From contig NZ_JBJDLK010000006.1 of NCBI RefSeq assembly GCF_045762675.1, forward strand, positions 154,101 to 218,100: DNA of 64,000 nucleotides, given 5' to 3'. This document shows positions 27,669 through 36,271 of this stretch, piece by piece. The notes under the pieces are model-generated. The model did no database searches and had not been told where the DNA came from. It worked only from the letters and a program-made list of their open reading frames with translations. The stretch's first letter is position 1. Each line of letters begins with the position of its first letter. This DNA is from Elizabethkingia meningoseptica_A. GTDB taxonomy: Bacteria; Bacteroidota; Bacteroidia; Flavobacteriales; Weeksellaceae. Position numbers and translations under genes: made by a program.

Positions 27669-27737
27669 AATAAGTGAATTGTGTGAATTGGTGAATGAGT
27701 GAACTTTAAAAATGAATGACTCATGTATTCACTTATT
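27669..27737. repeat. Inverted and short tandem repeats between sdhA and sdhB
   Basis: AATAAGTGAAT (27669-27679) and its complement ATTCACTTATT (27727-27737) flank several degenerate GTGAAT/TGAATGA units. In the sdh mRNA this could fold into a long hairpin between the two cistrons. Confidence 0.55.
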
Positions 27738-27767
27738 GACTAATTGATTCATTGACAAATCCATGTA

Positions 27768-29684
27768 CTACTTGTAACTCCGTACGACCGGCTGTATTTC
27801 TTCAAAAACAAGAGGCTCTTTAACCAGCTCCGGTTCCAGCTCCTCACCTTTCCAGCCCCAGGCAGAAATAAACTGAAATTCAGCATCATTTCTAAGGGCT
27901 TCTCCATCCGGGGTTTGATATTCTTCCCGGAAATGGGCACCACAGGATTCATTACGGGTAAGCGCATCATAACACATCAGCTCGCCTATTTCAAAATAGT
28001 CCGCTACCCTTCCGGCTTTTTCCAGCTCTCCGTTCATCTGAGAGCCTGTTCCCGGAATAAGAACATTTTGATAGAATTCCTGTTTTAGCTTGCGGATTTC
28101 TTCAATAGCATATCTCAGCCCGCTTTCATTTCTGGCCAGTCCGCAATAATCATACAGCAACTTGCCCAGCGTTTTATGATAATAATCTACCGTTTTATTT
28201 CCTTTTATATTGATAAATCTCTGAATCTGACCTTTTACTTCATTTTCGGCTTTCTCAAACTCGGGGTGCTCTGTGGATATTTTTCCGGTATGAATTTCTC
28301 CCGAAAGATAATTGGCGATTGTATAAGGTGCGATAAAATAGCCATCCACGGAAGCCTGAAGCAATGAATTAGCACCAAGTCTGTTTGCACCGTGATCTGC
28401 AAAATTAGCCTCACCTAATGCAAATAATCCCGGAACCGTAGTCATCAGTTCATAATCAACCCATAAACCTCCCATTGAAAAGTGTGCGGACGGCGATATC
28501 ATCATCGGCTCTTTATAGGCATCATAACCCGTAATTTTCAGGTACATGTCGAAAAGGTTCCCGTATTTTTCTTTGATCTTTGCTTTCCCTTGCTCCTTTA
28601 TCGCTTTGGAGAAATCCAGATACACCGCATTCTTTAAAGGTCCAATTCCAAAACCTGCATCTATTCTTTCCTTTGCAGCTCTTGAAGAAATATCTCTGGG
28701 CGCCAGATTCCCAAATGCAGGATATCTTCTCTCCAGATAGTAATCCCTTTCTTCCTCAGGAATATCATTAGGGTTTCGGGTTTCATCCTTTTTCAGAGGC
28801 ACCCATATTCTTCCGTCATTACGTAATGATTCGGACATTAATGTTAACTTTGACTGATAATCTCCGGATTGCGGAAGCGAAGTCGGATGAATCTGAATCC
28901 AGCTTGGCGATGCCATTAAAGCACCTTTTTTATGAGCTCTCCATATCGCTGAACCATTACATCCCATAGCAAGTGTGGACAGGTAATAAATTTTTCCGTA
29001 ACCTCCTGTTGCCAGCACAACTGTATGAGCAGCATGTCGTTCAATTTCTCCTGTGTCCAGATTCCGCACAATAATGCCGCGGGCCTTCCCATCGATTACA
29101 ACCAGATCCAGCATCTCATGTCGGGAAAACAATTGTACGGTTTTCTTACCTACCTGACGCATCAATGCCTGATAGGCACCCAATAATAATTGTTGTCCGG
29201 TCTGTCCTCTGGAATAAAATGTACGACTCACCTGAACCCCTCCAAAAGAGCGGTTATTAAGATACCCGCCATATTCCCGTCCAAACGGTACGCCTTGTGC
29301 TACAGCCTGATCTATAAGATTAAGCGAGCATTCTGCCATACGGTACACATTGGCTTCCCTGGCTCTGAAGTCACCACCCTTCAGGGTATCTACAAACATC
29401 CGGTAAACACTGTCACCATCATTTTTATAATTTTTTGCGGCATTCACACCACCCTGAGCGGCCACAGAATGCGCTCTCCTCGGACTGTCCTGAAAGCAGA
29501 ATGCTTTAACATTATAACCAAGTTCTCCCAGAGAGGCAGCAATTGAGCTTCCGGCGAGACCTGTTCCTACGACAATAACATCAAGCTTTTTTCGGTTGGC
29601 AGGATTTACCAGCTTAGCTGTTTTTTTATATTGAGCCCATTTTTCTTCTAACGGACCTTTTGGTATTTTCGAATCTAACATCAT
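27768..29684 (-). CDS. sdhA: Succinate dehydrogenase / fumarate reductase flavoprotein subunit
   Basis: 638 aa. It oxidises succinate to fumarate (or the reverse) at a covalently bound FAD. Visible are the dinucleotide loop VVGTGLAGSS near residue 36, the FAD-linking histidine region RRAHSVAAQGG, the substrate region HPTSLPQSGD and the C-terminal GLFALGEANFADHGANRLGANSLLQ. The length fits the Bacteroidota/epsilon B-type enzyme rather than the ~590-aa E. coli form. Two adjacent ATGs start the gene. Confidence 0.96.
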   Translation of the reverse strand: MMLDSKIPKGPLEEKWAQYKKTAKLVNPANRKKLDVIVVGTGLAGSSIAASLGELGYNVKAFCFQDSPRRAHSVAAQGGVNAAKNYKNDGDSVYRMFVDTLKGGDFRAREANVYRMAECSLNLIDQAVAQGVPFGREYGGYLNNRSFGGVQVSRTFYSRGQTGQQLLLGAYQALMRQVGKKTVQLFSRHEMLDLVVIDGKARGIIVRNLDTGEIERHAAHTVVLATGGYGKIYYLSTLAMGCNGSAIWRAHKKGALMASPSWIQIHPTSLPQSGDYQSKLTLMSESLRNDGRIWVPLKKDETRNPNDIPEEERDYYLERRYPAFGNLAPRDISSRAAKERIDAGFGIGPLKNAVYLDFSKAIKEQGKAKIKEKYGNLFDMYLKITGYDAYKEPMMISPSAHFSMGGLWVDYELMTTVPGLFALGEANFADHGANRLGANSLLQASVDGYFIAPYTIANYLSGEIHTGKISTEHPEFEKAENEVKGQIQRFINIKGNKTVDYYHKTLGKLLYDYCGLARNESGLRYAIEEIRKLKQEFYQNVLIPGTGSQMNGELEKAGRVADYFEIGELMCYDALTRNESCGAHFREEYQTPDGEALRNDAEFQFISAWGWKGEELEPELVKEPLVFEEIQPVVRSYK

Positions 29685-29792
29685 TTGTTCTTTAGTTATG
29701 AAACATTGTTATTAAAATCAACAAATATTTTTCCAACCCCATAGACACAATAAAACAGTATTATTACAGGTAACATAAAAAATAAATTTTCC

Positions 29793-29820
29793 AAAAGCAG
29801 TAGCAAGGAGCTTTGCTTTT
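29793..29820. other. Short hairpin in the sdhC-sdhA gap
   Basis: AAAAGCA (29793-29799) pairs with TGCTTTT (29814-29820) inside the 208-base gap between sdhC and sdhA, which holds no gene. The gap is long for an operon and the hairpin could set the ratio of subunits. Weak evidence. Confidence 0.35.
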
Positions 29821-29892
29821 TTGTCTATGCATTACTCTTACATCATACTTATTGCACTATTTAACTATGTCTCTATGTAGTTTATATAATAT

Positions 29893-30549
29893 CTATTTAA
29901 CGGTAAGAAATACATACACAGGCATTAGTGCAAATCCGACACTGATAATTACAGCGTATGCAATTCCTGCTGTTTTAAACCATTTTACATATTTGGGATG
30001 AAATAATCCCAATGTTCTTACGGCGCTGTAAATTCCGTGAATAAGGTGATAGCATAATGCAATCATAGAAATTACATAAATCATAACATACCACCATTCT
30101 TTGAAAACCGTAATCACCAGAATATACAGGTCTTTATTTCCGTTATCATCCAACGGGAGACTTCCGAATTTATAGACATACCAGAAATTCTGAAAGTGAA
30201 TCACCAGAAATATCAGAATTAATGTACCCAAAACACCCATATTACGGGAATACCATTTACTGGCACGTCCTCTTTTGTCTGACTGATAATTCCCGCCTGT
30301 CTTTTTATTTTTAATTGTGATCAGCAGCCCGTCCACTGCGTGCAGAATAATACTGGTGTACAACACTATTGAAACAATTTTAATCACAATATTTCCGGAT
30401 AAAAAATGCGAGTATGCATTAAATTGCAGATGCGCCTGCTCCTGCGGAAGGAAGAGCTGCAAGTTTCCTAAAAAATGAATCAGTAAAAAGAAACTCAGGA
30501 AGAGCCCCGTAAGGCACATCAGTATTTTTCTTGAAAGTGTATTCAACAT
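29893..30549 (-). CDS. sdhC: Succinate dehydrogenase cytochrome b subunit
   Basis: 218 aa, five membrane segments, the single-subunit diheme (B-type) anchor as in Wolinella/Bacteroides. Histidines suited to heme ligation lie in the helices (LLIHFLGN near 25, ILHAVDGLL near 70, LVIHFQNFW near 117, CYHLIHGIYS near 167). No separate sdhD exists, in keeping with this type. It starts 15 bases after the DASS transporter gene. Confidence 0.93.
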   Translation of the reverse strand: MLNTLSRKILMCLTGLFLSFFLLIHFLGNLQLFLPQEQAHLQFNAYSHFLSGNIVIKIVSIVLYTSIILHAVDGLLITIKNKKTGGNYQSDKRGRASKWYSRNMGVLGTLILIFLVIHFQNFWYVYKFGSLPLDDNGNKDLYILVITVFKEWWYVMIYVISMIALCYHLIHGIYSAVRTLGLFHPKYVKWFKTAGIAYAVIISVGFALMPVYVFLTVK

Positions 30550-30564
30550 AATTATATTGATTGA

Positions 30565-31995
30565 TTAATAATAGCCTAATACTTTCATCCATAAACCTCC
30601 TATGGCCATATAAATGATCAGTAAAACAATCCCTATTTCCAGTCCGCGAAGCCACCATGCTTTTAGTTCTACATAGCCGCTACCAAAATATACAGGTGCA
30701 GGACCATGCCCGTAATGAGTCAGTACACCATAGATAGACCCCATAAAACCAAGCATCATTGCTAACAGCATTGGTGGAATTCCTAAAGAAACCCCTACAC
30801 CGAGAAGTGCTGCATACATAGCCGCCACGTGAGCAGTAGCACTGGCAAAGATGTAATGGCTGAAGAAATAAACCAGAATAATTACCGGGAAGGCTACCTG
30901 CCAGCTTAATCCGCCTATTTTTACTTTAATCAGATCACTGAACCAACCGATAAACCCGAGTTCATTAAGAGAACTGGCCATCATCACCAATACCGCAAAC
31001 CATACAATGGTATCCCATGCACCTTTTTCAGATTTCACATCTTCCCAGGTAAGTACAGAAGTAAGCAGCAATAAAGTAAGCCCGATAAAGGCAGTAGTAG
31101 TTGCGTCAATAGAAAGAGAGGCACCAAATATCCACAAAACCAATAAAATGAAAAATGCCAGCAGCATCAGCCATTCATGACGGGAAACTGCACCCATTTC
31201 TTTAAGCTTTTCAGCGGCCATTTTTTGCGCACCATCAGTTTTCTTTAATTCAGGCGGATACAATTTGTAAAGTACCAAAGGGACTACAAAGAAAGCCACT
31301 AACCCCGGCACAAAACCCGCTACAGCCCATGACATCCATGTAATGTCAATCCCAAGATTAGCAGCAAATTTCTGACACATCGGGTTACTCGCTGTTCCGG
31401 TTAGGAACATGGAAGAGGCGATAAGATTCATGTAATAACTGTTAAGGGTAAGGAAAGATCCGAGCTTTCTGTGTGTTTCAGGTTTATCCGGTTCAGATCC
31501 GAAACTTATCGCCATAGATTTCATAATCGGGTAAATAATTCCACCTCCTCTGGCGGTATTACTTGGAATAGCCGGTGCCAGGCACATATCAGCCAGACCT
31601 AATCCATAAGCAAGACCCAGTGAGCTTTTCCCGAAAATACGGATAAAAAGAAAAGCAATTCTGTTCCCAAGTCCGGTTTTAATAAATCCTCTGGCAATAA
31701 AGAAAGAAATTCCGATTAACCAGATTACTTTATCTCCAAATCCGGTGAGTGCTTTGGTAATGGATTTCCCCGCATCACCAGGTGCTAAAACCTGAGTAAT
31801 CGCTGTAAAACCTATGGCCATCATACACATTGTGCCCATAGGAGCCGCTTTAAGGATAATTCCTAAAATAGTTGCGGCGAAAATAGCAAATAAATGCCAG
31901 GCCTCCGGAGCTACACCCTGCGGAACAGGAATAAACCAGATGACCAACGCGATCACAAAGGTGATGGCTACGTTTCTGATATTAATCTCTTTCAT
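30565..31995 (-). CDS. DASS-family dicarboxylate transporter
   Basis: 476 aa with about 11-12 membrane segments. Divalent anion:sodium symporter fold with the two SNT-type carboxylate-binding motifs: PSNTARGGG (first half) and TGTASNP (LTGTASNPMCQ), plus GSIYGVLTHYGHGPAPVYFGSGYV near the end. Closest in feel to 2-oxoglutarate/malate or succinate/fumarate carriers. It sits between a porin and sdhCAB on one strand, so it probably imports (or exchanges) the C4-dicarboxylate that the following complex oxidises or makes. Confidence 0.92.
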   Translation of the reverse strand: MKEINIRNVAITFVIALVIWFIPVPQGVAPEAWHLFAIFAATILGIILKAAPMGTMCMMAIGFTAITQVLAPGDAGKSITKALTGFGDKVIWLIGISFFIARGFIKTGLGNRIAFLFIRIFGKSSLGLAYGLGLADMCLAPAIPSNTARGGGIIYPIMKSMAISFGSEPDKPETHRKLGSFLTLNSYYMNLIASSMFLTGTASNPMCQKFAANLGIDITWMSWAVAGFVPGLVAFFVVPLVLYKLYPPELKKTDGAQKMAAEKLKEMGAVSRHEWLMLLAFFILLVLWIFGASLSIDATTTAFIGLTLLLLTSVLTWEDVKSEKGAWDTIVWFAVLVMMASSLNELGFIGWFSDLIKVKIGGLSWQVAFPVIILVYFFSHYIFASATAHVAAMYAALLGVGVSLGIPPMLLAMMLGFMGSIYGVLTHYGHGPAPVYFGSGYVELKAWWLRGLEIGIVLLIIYMAIGGLWMKVLGYY

Positions 31996-32038
31996 GAGTA
32001 TACTTTTTTATGTTTAATTATTGAAGTGATTGTATTGA

Positions 32039-33220
32039 TTAGAATCTGCTCTGAACCTGAACAATGAACAGATTATTATTGTATTGATTGGTGTTTTCCA
32101 CCTGCTTTTTATAACGGTCTATCTGTACACCTAGCTGTATCCTTGCACCGTAATTTTTCAGGAATTCCAATCCGAACATCGGGGTTATCGTCTGACGCGG
32201 ATTAGAGTCCATACGGAAATTACTGTCCAGATATTCATAACGACATGATAATTCCAGCGCACTCAGGTTTTTATGGTTAATTTCATATCTCAGGTTAGGA
32301 AGAAAATAAACGCCACGTACCAGATAGTCATCCGGATTAGAGGTTCTTACATTTTCTGCCAGTGAATTGTACAATACATGGTTGGTTGCCTGTTTGGCCT
32401 CTAACTGCATGTCCAGGCTCCAGCGTGGATAAAATTTAAAATCACCGGTAATATCCACACCTACGGCATATACTTTTTTACTGAATACCTCTCCTATACC
32501 GCCGTTCAATCCCAGGTTAATATTATATTTCGGGAAAAGTCCCAGTACTAAACGTGTAGAATACTGTTTTCCATTATCATTATCACTAACCTGATTTTTT
32601 CCGTTCCCGTTTACTACTGACACCGCATATTGCAAAGGCATTTTACCTAACTGAACCTGTCCGCCAACCGAAGCTCCGATCTGGAAACTTGTCCATCCCA
32701 GTTTGCCAAATTCTGTATACTGGTTGGACCAGTCCAGAGATTTAATAATATCTACAGGATAAGTTTCTTCAATCCCAAACCATGGACGAAACTGCCCCAC
32801 AGTAATGGCTATTTTAGGATTAAAAGTGTACTTAAGGTAAGCATTTTCCAATACCCTGCTTTTAGGGTCGTTTTTAAAATCTGCAAGGTTTGCTAATACC
32901 ACAACTTCAGTACGCTTACTGATCTGTGCTTTCATTTGCACCCGCATATACTTAATCATAAAGCTGTTGCTTGTACCGCTGTGGTCACTGTGGTGCAGTC
33001 CGTTAACATCTACATCATTTGTCATTCCTACCAGATAACGCGCCTGAAAAAGACCTTTGAATTGAAACTGGGGATATTTAACTTCAGCTACTTCCTGCTT
33101 TTTAACCGGCAGTGAATCCTTTACAGGAACATTGACAGAATCTTTTGTCTGTCCATAGCTGAAAATAGCGCCCAACAACATGGGAATAAAAACAAATTTC
33201 CAATACGTTCTCTTATTCAT
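32039..33220 (-). CDS. Outer-membrane porin (OprO/P-like)
   Basis: 393 aa with a signal peptide (to about residue 23, FSYGQ) and a beta-barrel pattern of alternating residues. Porin-type segments are visible (FKGLFQARYLVGM, YMRVQMKAQISKRTEVVV, PKIAITVGQFRPWFGIEETYP) and the protein ends in an aromatic residue (IVQVQSRF). As first gene of the porin-DASS-sdhCAB operon it likely lets dicarboxylates across the outer membrane. The phosphate specificity of the name-giving family should not be assumed. Confidence 0.87.
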   Translation of the reverse strand: MNKRTYWKFVFIPMLLGAIFSYGQTKDSVNVPVKDSLPVKKQEVAEVKYPQFQFKGLFQARYLVGMTNDVDVNGLHHSDHSGTSNSFMIKYMRVQMKAQISKRTEVVVLANLADFKNDPKSRVLENAYLKYTFNPKIAITVGQFRPWFGIEETYPVDIIKSLDWSNQYTEFGKLGWTSFQIGASVGGQVQLGKMPLQYAVSVVNGNGKNQVSDNDNGKQYSTRLVLGLFPKYNINLGLNGGIGEVFSKKVYAVGVDITGDFKFYPRWSLDMQLEAKQATNHVLYNSLAENVRTSNPDDYLVRGVYFLPNLRYEINHKNLSALELSCRYEYLDSNFRMDSNPRQTITPMFGLEFLKNYGARIQLGVQIDRYKKQVENTNQYNNNLFIVQVQSRF

Positions 33221-33656
33221 AATTGTATTTTTTGATATTCACTAACTCAATCATTAACTGATTTCGTAGTTTAAAGTTCCGATTTTCAAATCCCTTTTTC
33301 AAGTTTATTGACCTGTTATATTTCAGGCATCCACATGATTTATAACATAGAAAATTACTCCTATTTTGTGAATTATTTTAGTAAATTAACTAAAATTAAT
33401 ACAAAGTTGACAATAATAAAATTATATTCATTCTAAACTAGTAGAAAAAGGTATAAATTGTATTTTTCATCTTTCTGTCAGGTGCTCCAAACCGAAACTA
33501 CCCTGCTGATTATCAAAAATTAATCGCACTGAAAAAAAATTTTTTTTATTTATCCACATTTATGTTGAAACGTCTATACAATATTTCATAAAAAAAAATA
33601 ACCGTCTCGTAAAAAAACAATAAATTAGATCTTAGAAACTTCAAATCACAAACATT
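33221..33656. other. Divergent regulatory region between the porin operon and the DUF3472 gene
   Basis: 436 bases, AT-rich, no gene. It must hold the promoters of both flanking units, but no full TTTG-N18-TAnnTTTG match was found on either strand. It contains the 22-base dyad described separately and several A-runs near the DUF3472 start. Confidence 0.6.
33375..33396. promoter_or_regulatory. 22-base palindrome, possible operator
   Basis: ATTTTAGT, six bases, ACTAAAAT: a perfect 8-bp inverted repeat in the divergent promoter region, 155 bases upstream of the porin start. It could bind a dimeric regulator of the porin-DASS-sdh operon. Confidence 0.4.
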
Positions 33657-35000
33657 ATGAGATCAAAATTATTCAGCAGTACACTGTTTGGTATTGTATT
33701 GCTATTTTCCCACTCGTGCAGAGAAAATTCTGTTACGGCAAATGATGAAGGCACTATGACACGTCAGACCAAAGCATCATTAGCAAATGCAATCAGCGTT
33801 CCTGTAGCCGGAAATTCATTTCTTACCGTAAAACCTTCCGGGGCCAATGAAGTAATTACGTCTACAAAACTCGGGAACTGGACGAATTCCAATAGTGTGA
33901 TCAGTACCTATTTCAGGGTCAGTAACTCCGGTACACTGAATATCGGATTACGTGCTTCCGTTCCTTCCGGAACCAGTGTTGTAAAAGTGACCATAGGCAA
34001 TGTATCCAAAAATGTTACGCTAACGGGTTCTGCTTATACCGATTATATTGCAGGAGACTTCAACATTCCGTCCGCAGGTTACGTAAAGGTTGATCTTCAG
34101 GGCGTATCAAAAACCGGCGGTTATTTTGCCGATTTAACTGATATTACATTTAGCGGTCCGGCTGCATCCGCCACCAATACTTTTAGTAACGATCCTTCCT
34201 ATTACTACTGGGCACGCCGCGGACCATCATGTCACCTGGGTTATACTATTCCGACCACAAGCAACGTAAGCTACTACTATAATGAAGTAACCGTTCCGGT
34301 AGGTGAAGATAAAATAGGCTCTTACTTTATGGCCAATGGCTTTGGCGAAGGTTACTTTGGTATTCAGGTGAACTCTGCTACCGAACGAAGAGTTCTGTTC
34401 TCTGTATGGAGCCCGTTTGCTACAGATGACCCGAACAATGTTCCACCAGAGCACAAGATCGTTCTGAACAGAGCCGGAAGCAATGTTACGATTGGTGAAT
34501 TTGGTAATGAAGGGTCGGGTGGACAGAGTTACTATAAATACAACTGGACAGCAGGACAAACCTATAAGTTTCTGTTAAAAGGAGAACCTGACGGCACCGG
34601 AAAAACGGATTACACCGCCTGGTTCCTTTCACCGGACACAACTACATGGAAACTTATTGCCAGCTGGAAGAGACCACAAACCAACACTTACCTGAAAGGA
34701 TTTTACAGTTTTGTGGAAAACTTTAATCCGGAGAATGGTTACATGGGAAGAAAAGCTGAATATAAAAATCAGTGGGTAAGAACAACTGACGGTAACTGGC
34801 TTCCTGTTTCCTCAGCAAAATTCACCGTAGATGCTACTTATAACGCCAAACAAAGAATAGATGCTATGGGTGGAACATCCGGAAACAGCTTCTTCCTTCA
34901 AAATGGTGGATTTTTCAACACAATCGTAGCGCCGGGCACGCAATTCTCTGTAACAGCGCCTACACAGGCTCCCAACATAAATTTTACGACATTACCATAA
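33657..35000 (+). CDS. DUF5077-DUF3472 lipoprotein
   Basis: 447 aa. A lipoprotein signal (C21 in SHSC) is followed by a DUF5077-type carbohydrate-binding-like beta-sandwich (about 40-165, AGNSFLTVKPSG to TDITFSG). The DUF3472 domain spans about 175-390 (YYYWARRGPSCHLGYTIP, GYFGIQVNSATERRVLFSVWSPFATD, KFLLKGEPDGTGKTDYTAWF). The pair is common in surface lipoproteins of Bacteroidota and likely binds or cleaves glycans; no catalytic residues are assigned. Monocistronic, with a strong terminator 15 bases after the stop. Confidence 0.87.
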   Translation: MRSKLFSSTLFGIVLLFSHSCRENSVTANDEGTMTRQTKASLANAISVPVAGNSFLTVKPSGANEVITSTKLGNWTNSNSVISTYFRVSNSGTLNIGLRASVPSGTSVVKVTIGNVSKNVTLTGSAYTDYIAGDFNIPSAGYVKVDLQGVSKTGGYFADLTDITFSGPAASATNTFSNDPSYYYWARRGPSCHLGYTIPTTSNVSYYYNEVTVPVGEDKIGSYFMANGFGEGYFGIQVNSATERRVLFSVWSPFATDDPNNVPPEHKIVLNRAGSNVTIGEFGNEGSGGQSYYKYNWTAGQTYKFLLKGEPDGTGKTDYTAWFLSPDTTTWKLIASWKRPQTNTYLKGFYSFVENFNPENGYMGRKAEYKNQWVRTTDGNWLPVSSAKFTVDATYNAKQRIDAMGGTSGNSFFLQNGGFFNTIVAPGTQFSVTAPTQAPNINFTTLP

Positions 35001-35015
35001 GAAAACGTATAGATT

Positions 35016-35043
35016 CAGCCTGCCAGGAGCAGGCTGTTTTTTT
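35016..35043 (+). terminator. Rho-independent terminator of the DUF3472 gene
   Basis: Stem CAGCCTGC / GCAGGCTG with a 5-base loop, then seven T residues. Confidence 0.92.
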
Positions 35044-35205
35044 ATTCTTAATTTGAATTTAAAAATAATTTTACCTTAAATCTTCCTTTATTACAGGAAA
35101 AAGCCATTAAAGGTCTTTCTAAATTATGTAATTTAGTCGTTCTTCTTTTTTAATAACACAAACAAATAACTGCCGACCGGCTGAAGAAAGCTGATCATTT
35201 GATAC

Positions 35206-36087
35206 ATGGAAACGAAACCGTACGAAAACCTGCATGAAACATTATCTTTTTATGGTATTAACTGCCATAAACCTTATTATATTTCTTCAGGGAATCCTAT
35301 ATTCGATTTTCCGGCAACTCCTTTCCGTATGGACTTTTATACGTTCTGTATTTGTATTGAAGGTCATATAAATGTTGAGATAGACAATCAGGAATACAGC
35401 ATATCCCCAAACAGTTTTCTCGTTTCGGCACCATCTGCGGTAATTAAATTTCTCCATACGAGTGAGAACTTCAGAATGAAGCTGCTGTTTTTTGACCAGA
35501 ACTTTCTGCTTAAAAATATCAGTGATCCGTTTTTTATGGAGAAGCTTGGACTGTTCAGAAATCTTTCCTTTAGTATCATTCATGCGGGTGAAGATCAGGC
35601 AATGCTTTTGCGAAGACTTCTGGAATATCTTCAGGAAAAAACAGAAAAATCCGGAAGGTTTTCCGAGGATATCGTACGTACTGTAATCTTTAATTTATTA
35701 TTGGAAATTGCAGAGATCATTAATTCAGAAAAAGAGGATACTCCTGAAGAAGCTTTACCGGAAGGAAATAATTTATTTCTAAAATTCATCAAACTGGTTC
35801 AGCAGCATGTCATTCAGCATAAAGAAATTCAGTATTATGCCGATCAGCTTTTTGTTTCCGGAAAACACCTCATCAAAATTGTAAAAAAATCCTGCGGCAA
35901 AACCCCACATCAGCTGATTAACGAAATACTTTTAAAAGAAGCTTTTATATTACTGAACAACCCAGACCTTACGTTTACAGAAATTGCTTATCAGTTAAAT
36001 TTCAGTTCCGTTTCCGCATTCGGAAGGTTCTTTAAAAGGTATGCTGCACTATCCCCTACTGAATACAGGAAACAGCAGAATTTATAA
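35206..36087 (+). CDS. AraC-family transcriptional regulator
   Basis: 293 aa. N-terminal cupin-like sensing domain (about 20-170, FCICIEGHINVEIDNQEYSISPNSFLVSAPS) and C-terminal double helix-turn-helix (about 195-290: YYADQLFVSGKHLIKIVKKSCGKTP and LTFTEIAYQLNFSSVSAFGRFFKRYAALSPTEYR), an intact AraC signature. It ends 184 bases before the oleate hydratase gene on the same strand, so it is a likely regulator of that locus; the ligand could be a fatty acid (inference). Confidence 0.92.
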   Translation: METKPYENLHETLSFYGINCHKPYYISSGNPIFDFPATPFRMDFYTFCICIEGHINVEIDNQEYSISPNSFLVSAPSAVIKFLHTSENFRMKLLFFDQNFLLKNISDPFFMEKLGLFRNLSFSIIHAGEDQAMLLRRLLEYLQEKTEKSGRFSEDIVRTVIFNLLLEIAEIINSEKEDTPEEALPEGNNLFLKFIKLVQQHVIQHKEIQYYADQLFVSGKHLIKIVKKSCGKTPHQLINEILLKEAFILLNNPDLTFTEIAYQLNFSSVSAFGRFFKRYAALSPTEYRKQQNL

Positions 36088-36271
36088 CCTTCGGAATGAC
36101 CTTATTGGTTTGCTTTAAATTTTACTTATACCACAAAAAGTCCGTAAGGGTTTTATCTTTATCCCGAATCAGATGAAATAAGGAAATCAGGTACAACTTT
36201 GGCGAATTTCAGAGCACAACAAACCCCATATATAAACGTAACTTCGTTATAGAAATTACAAACAACTATAT

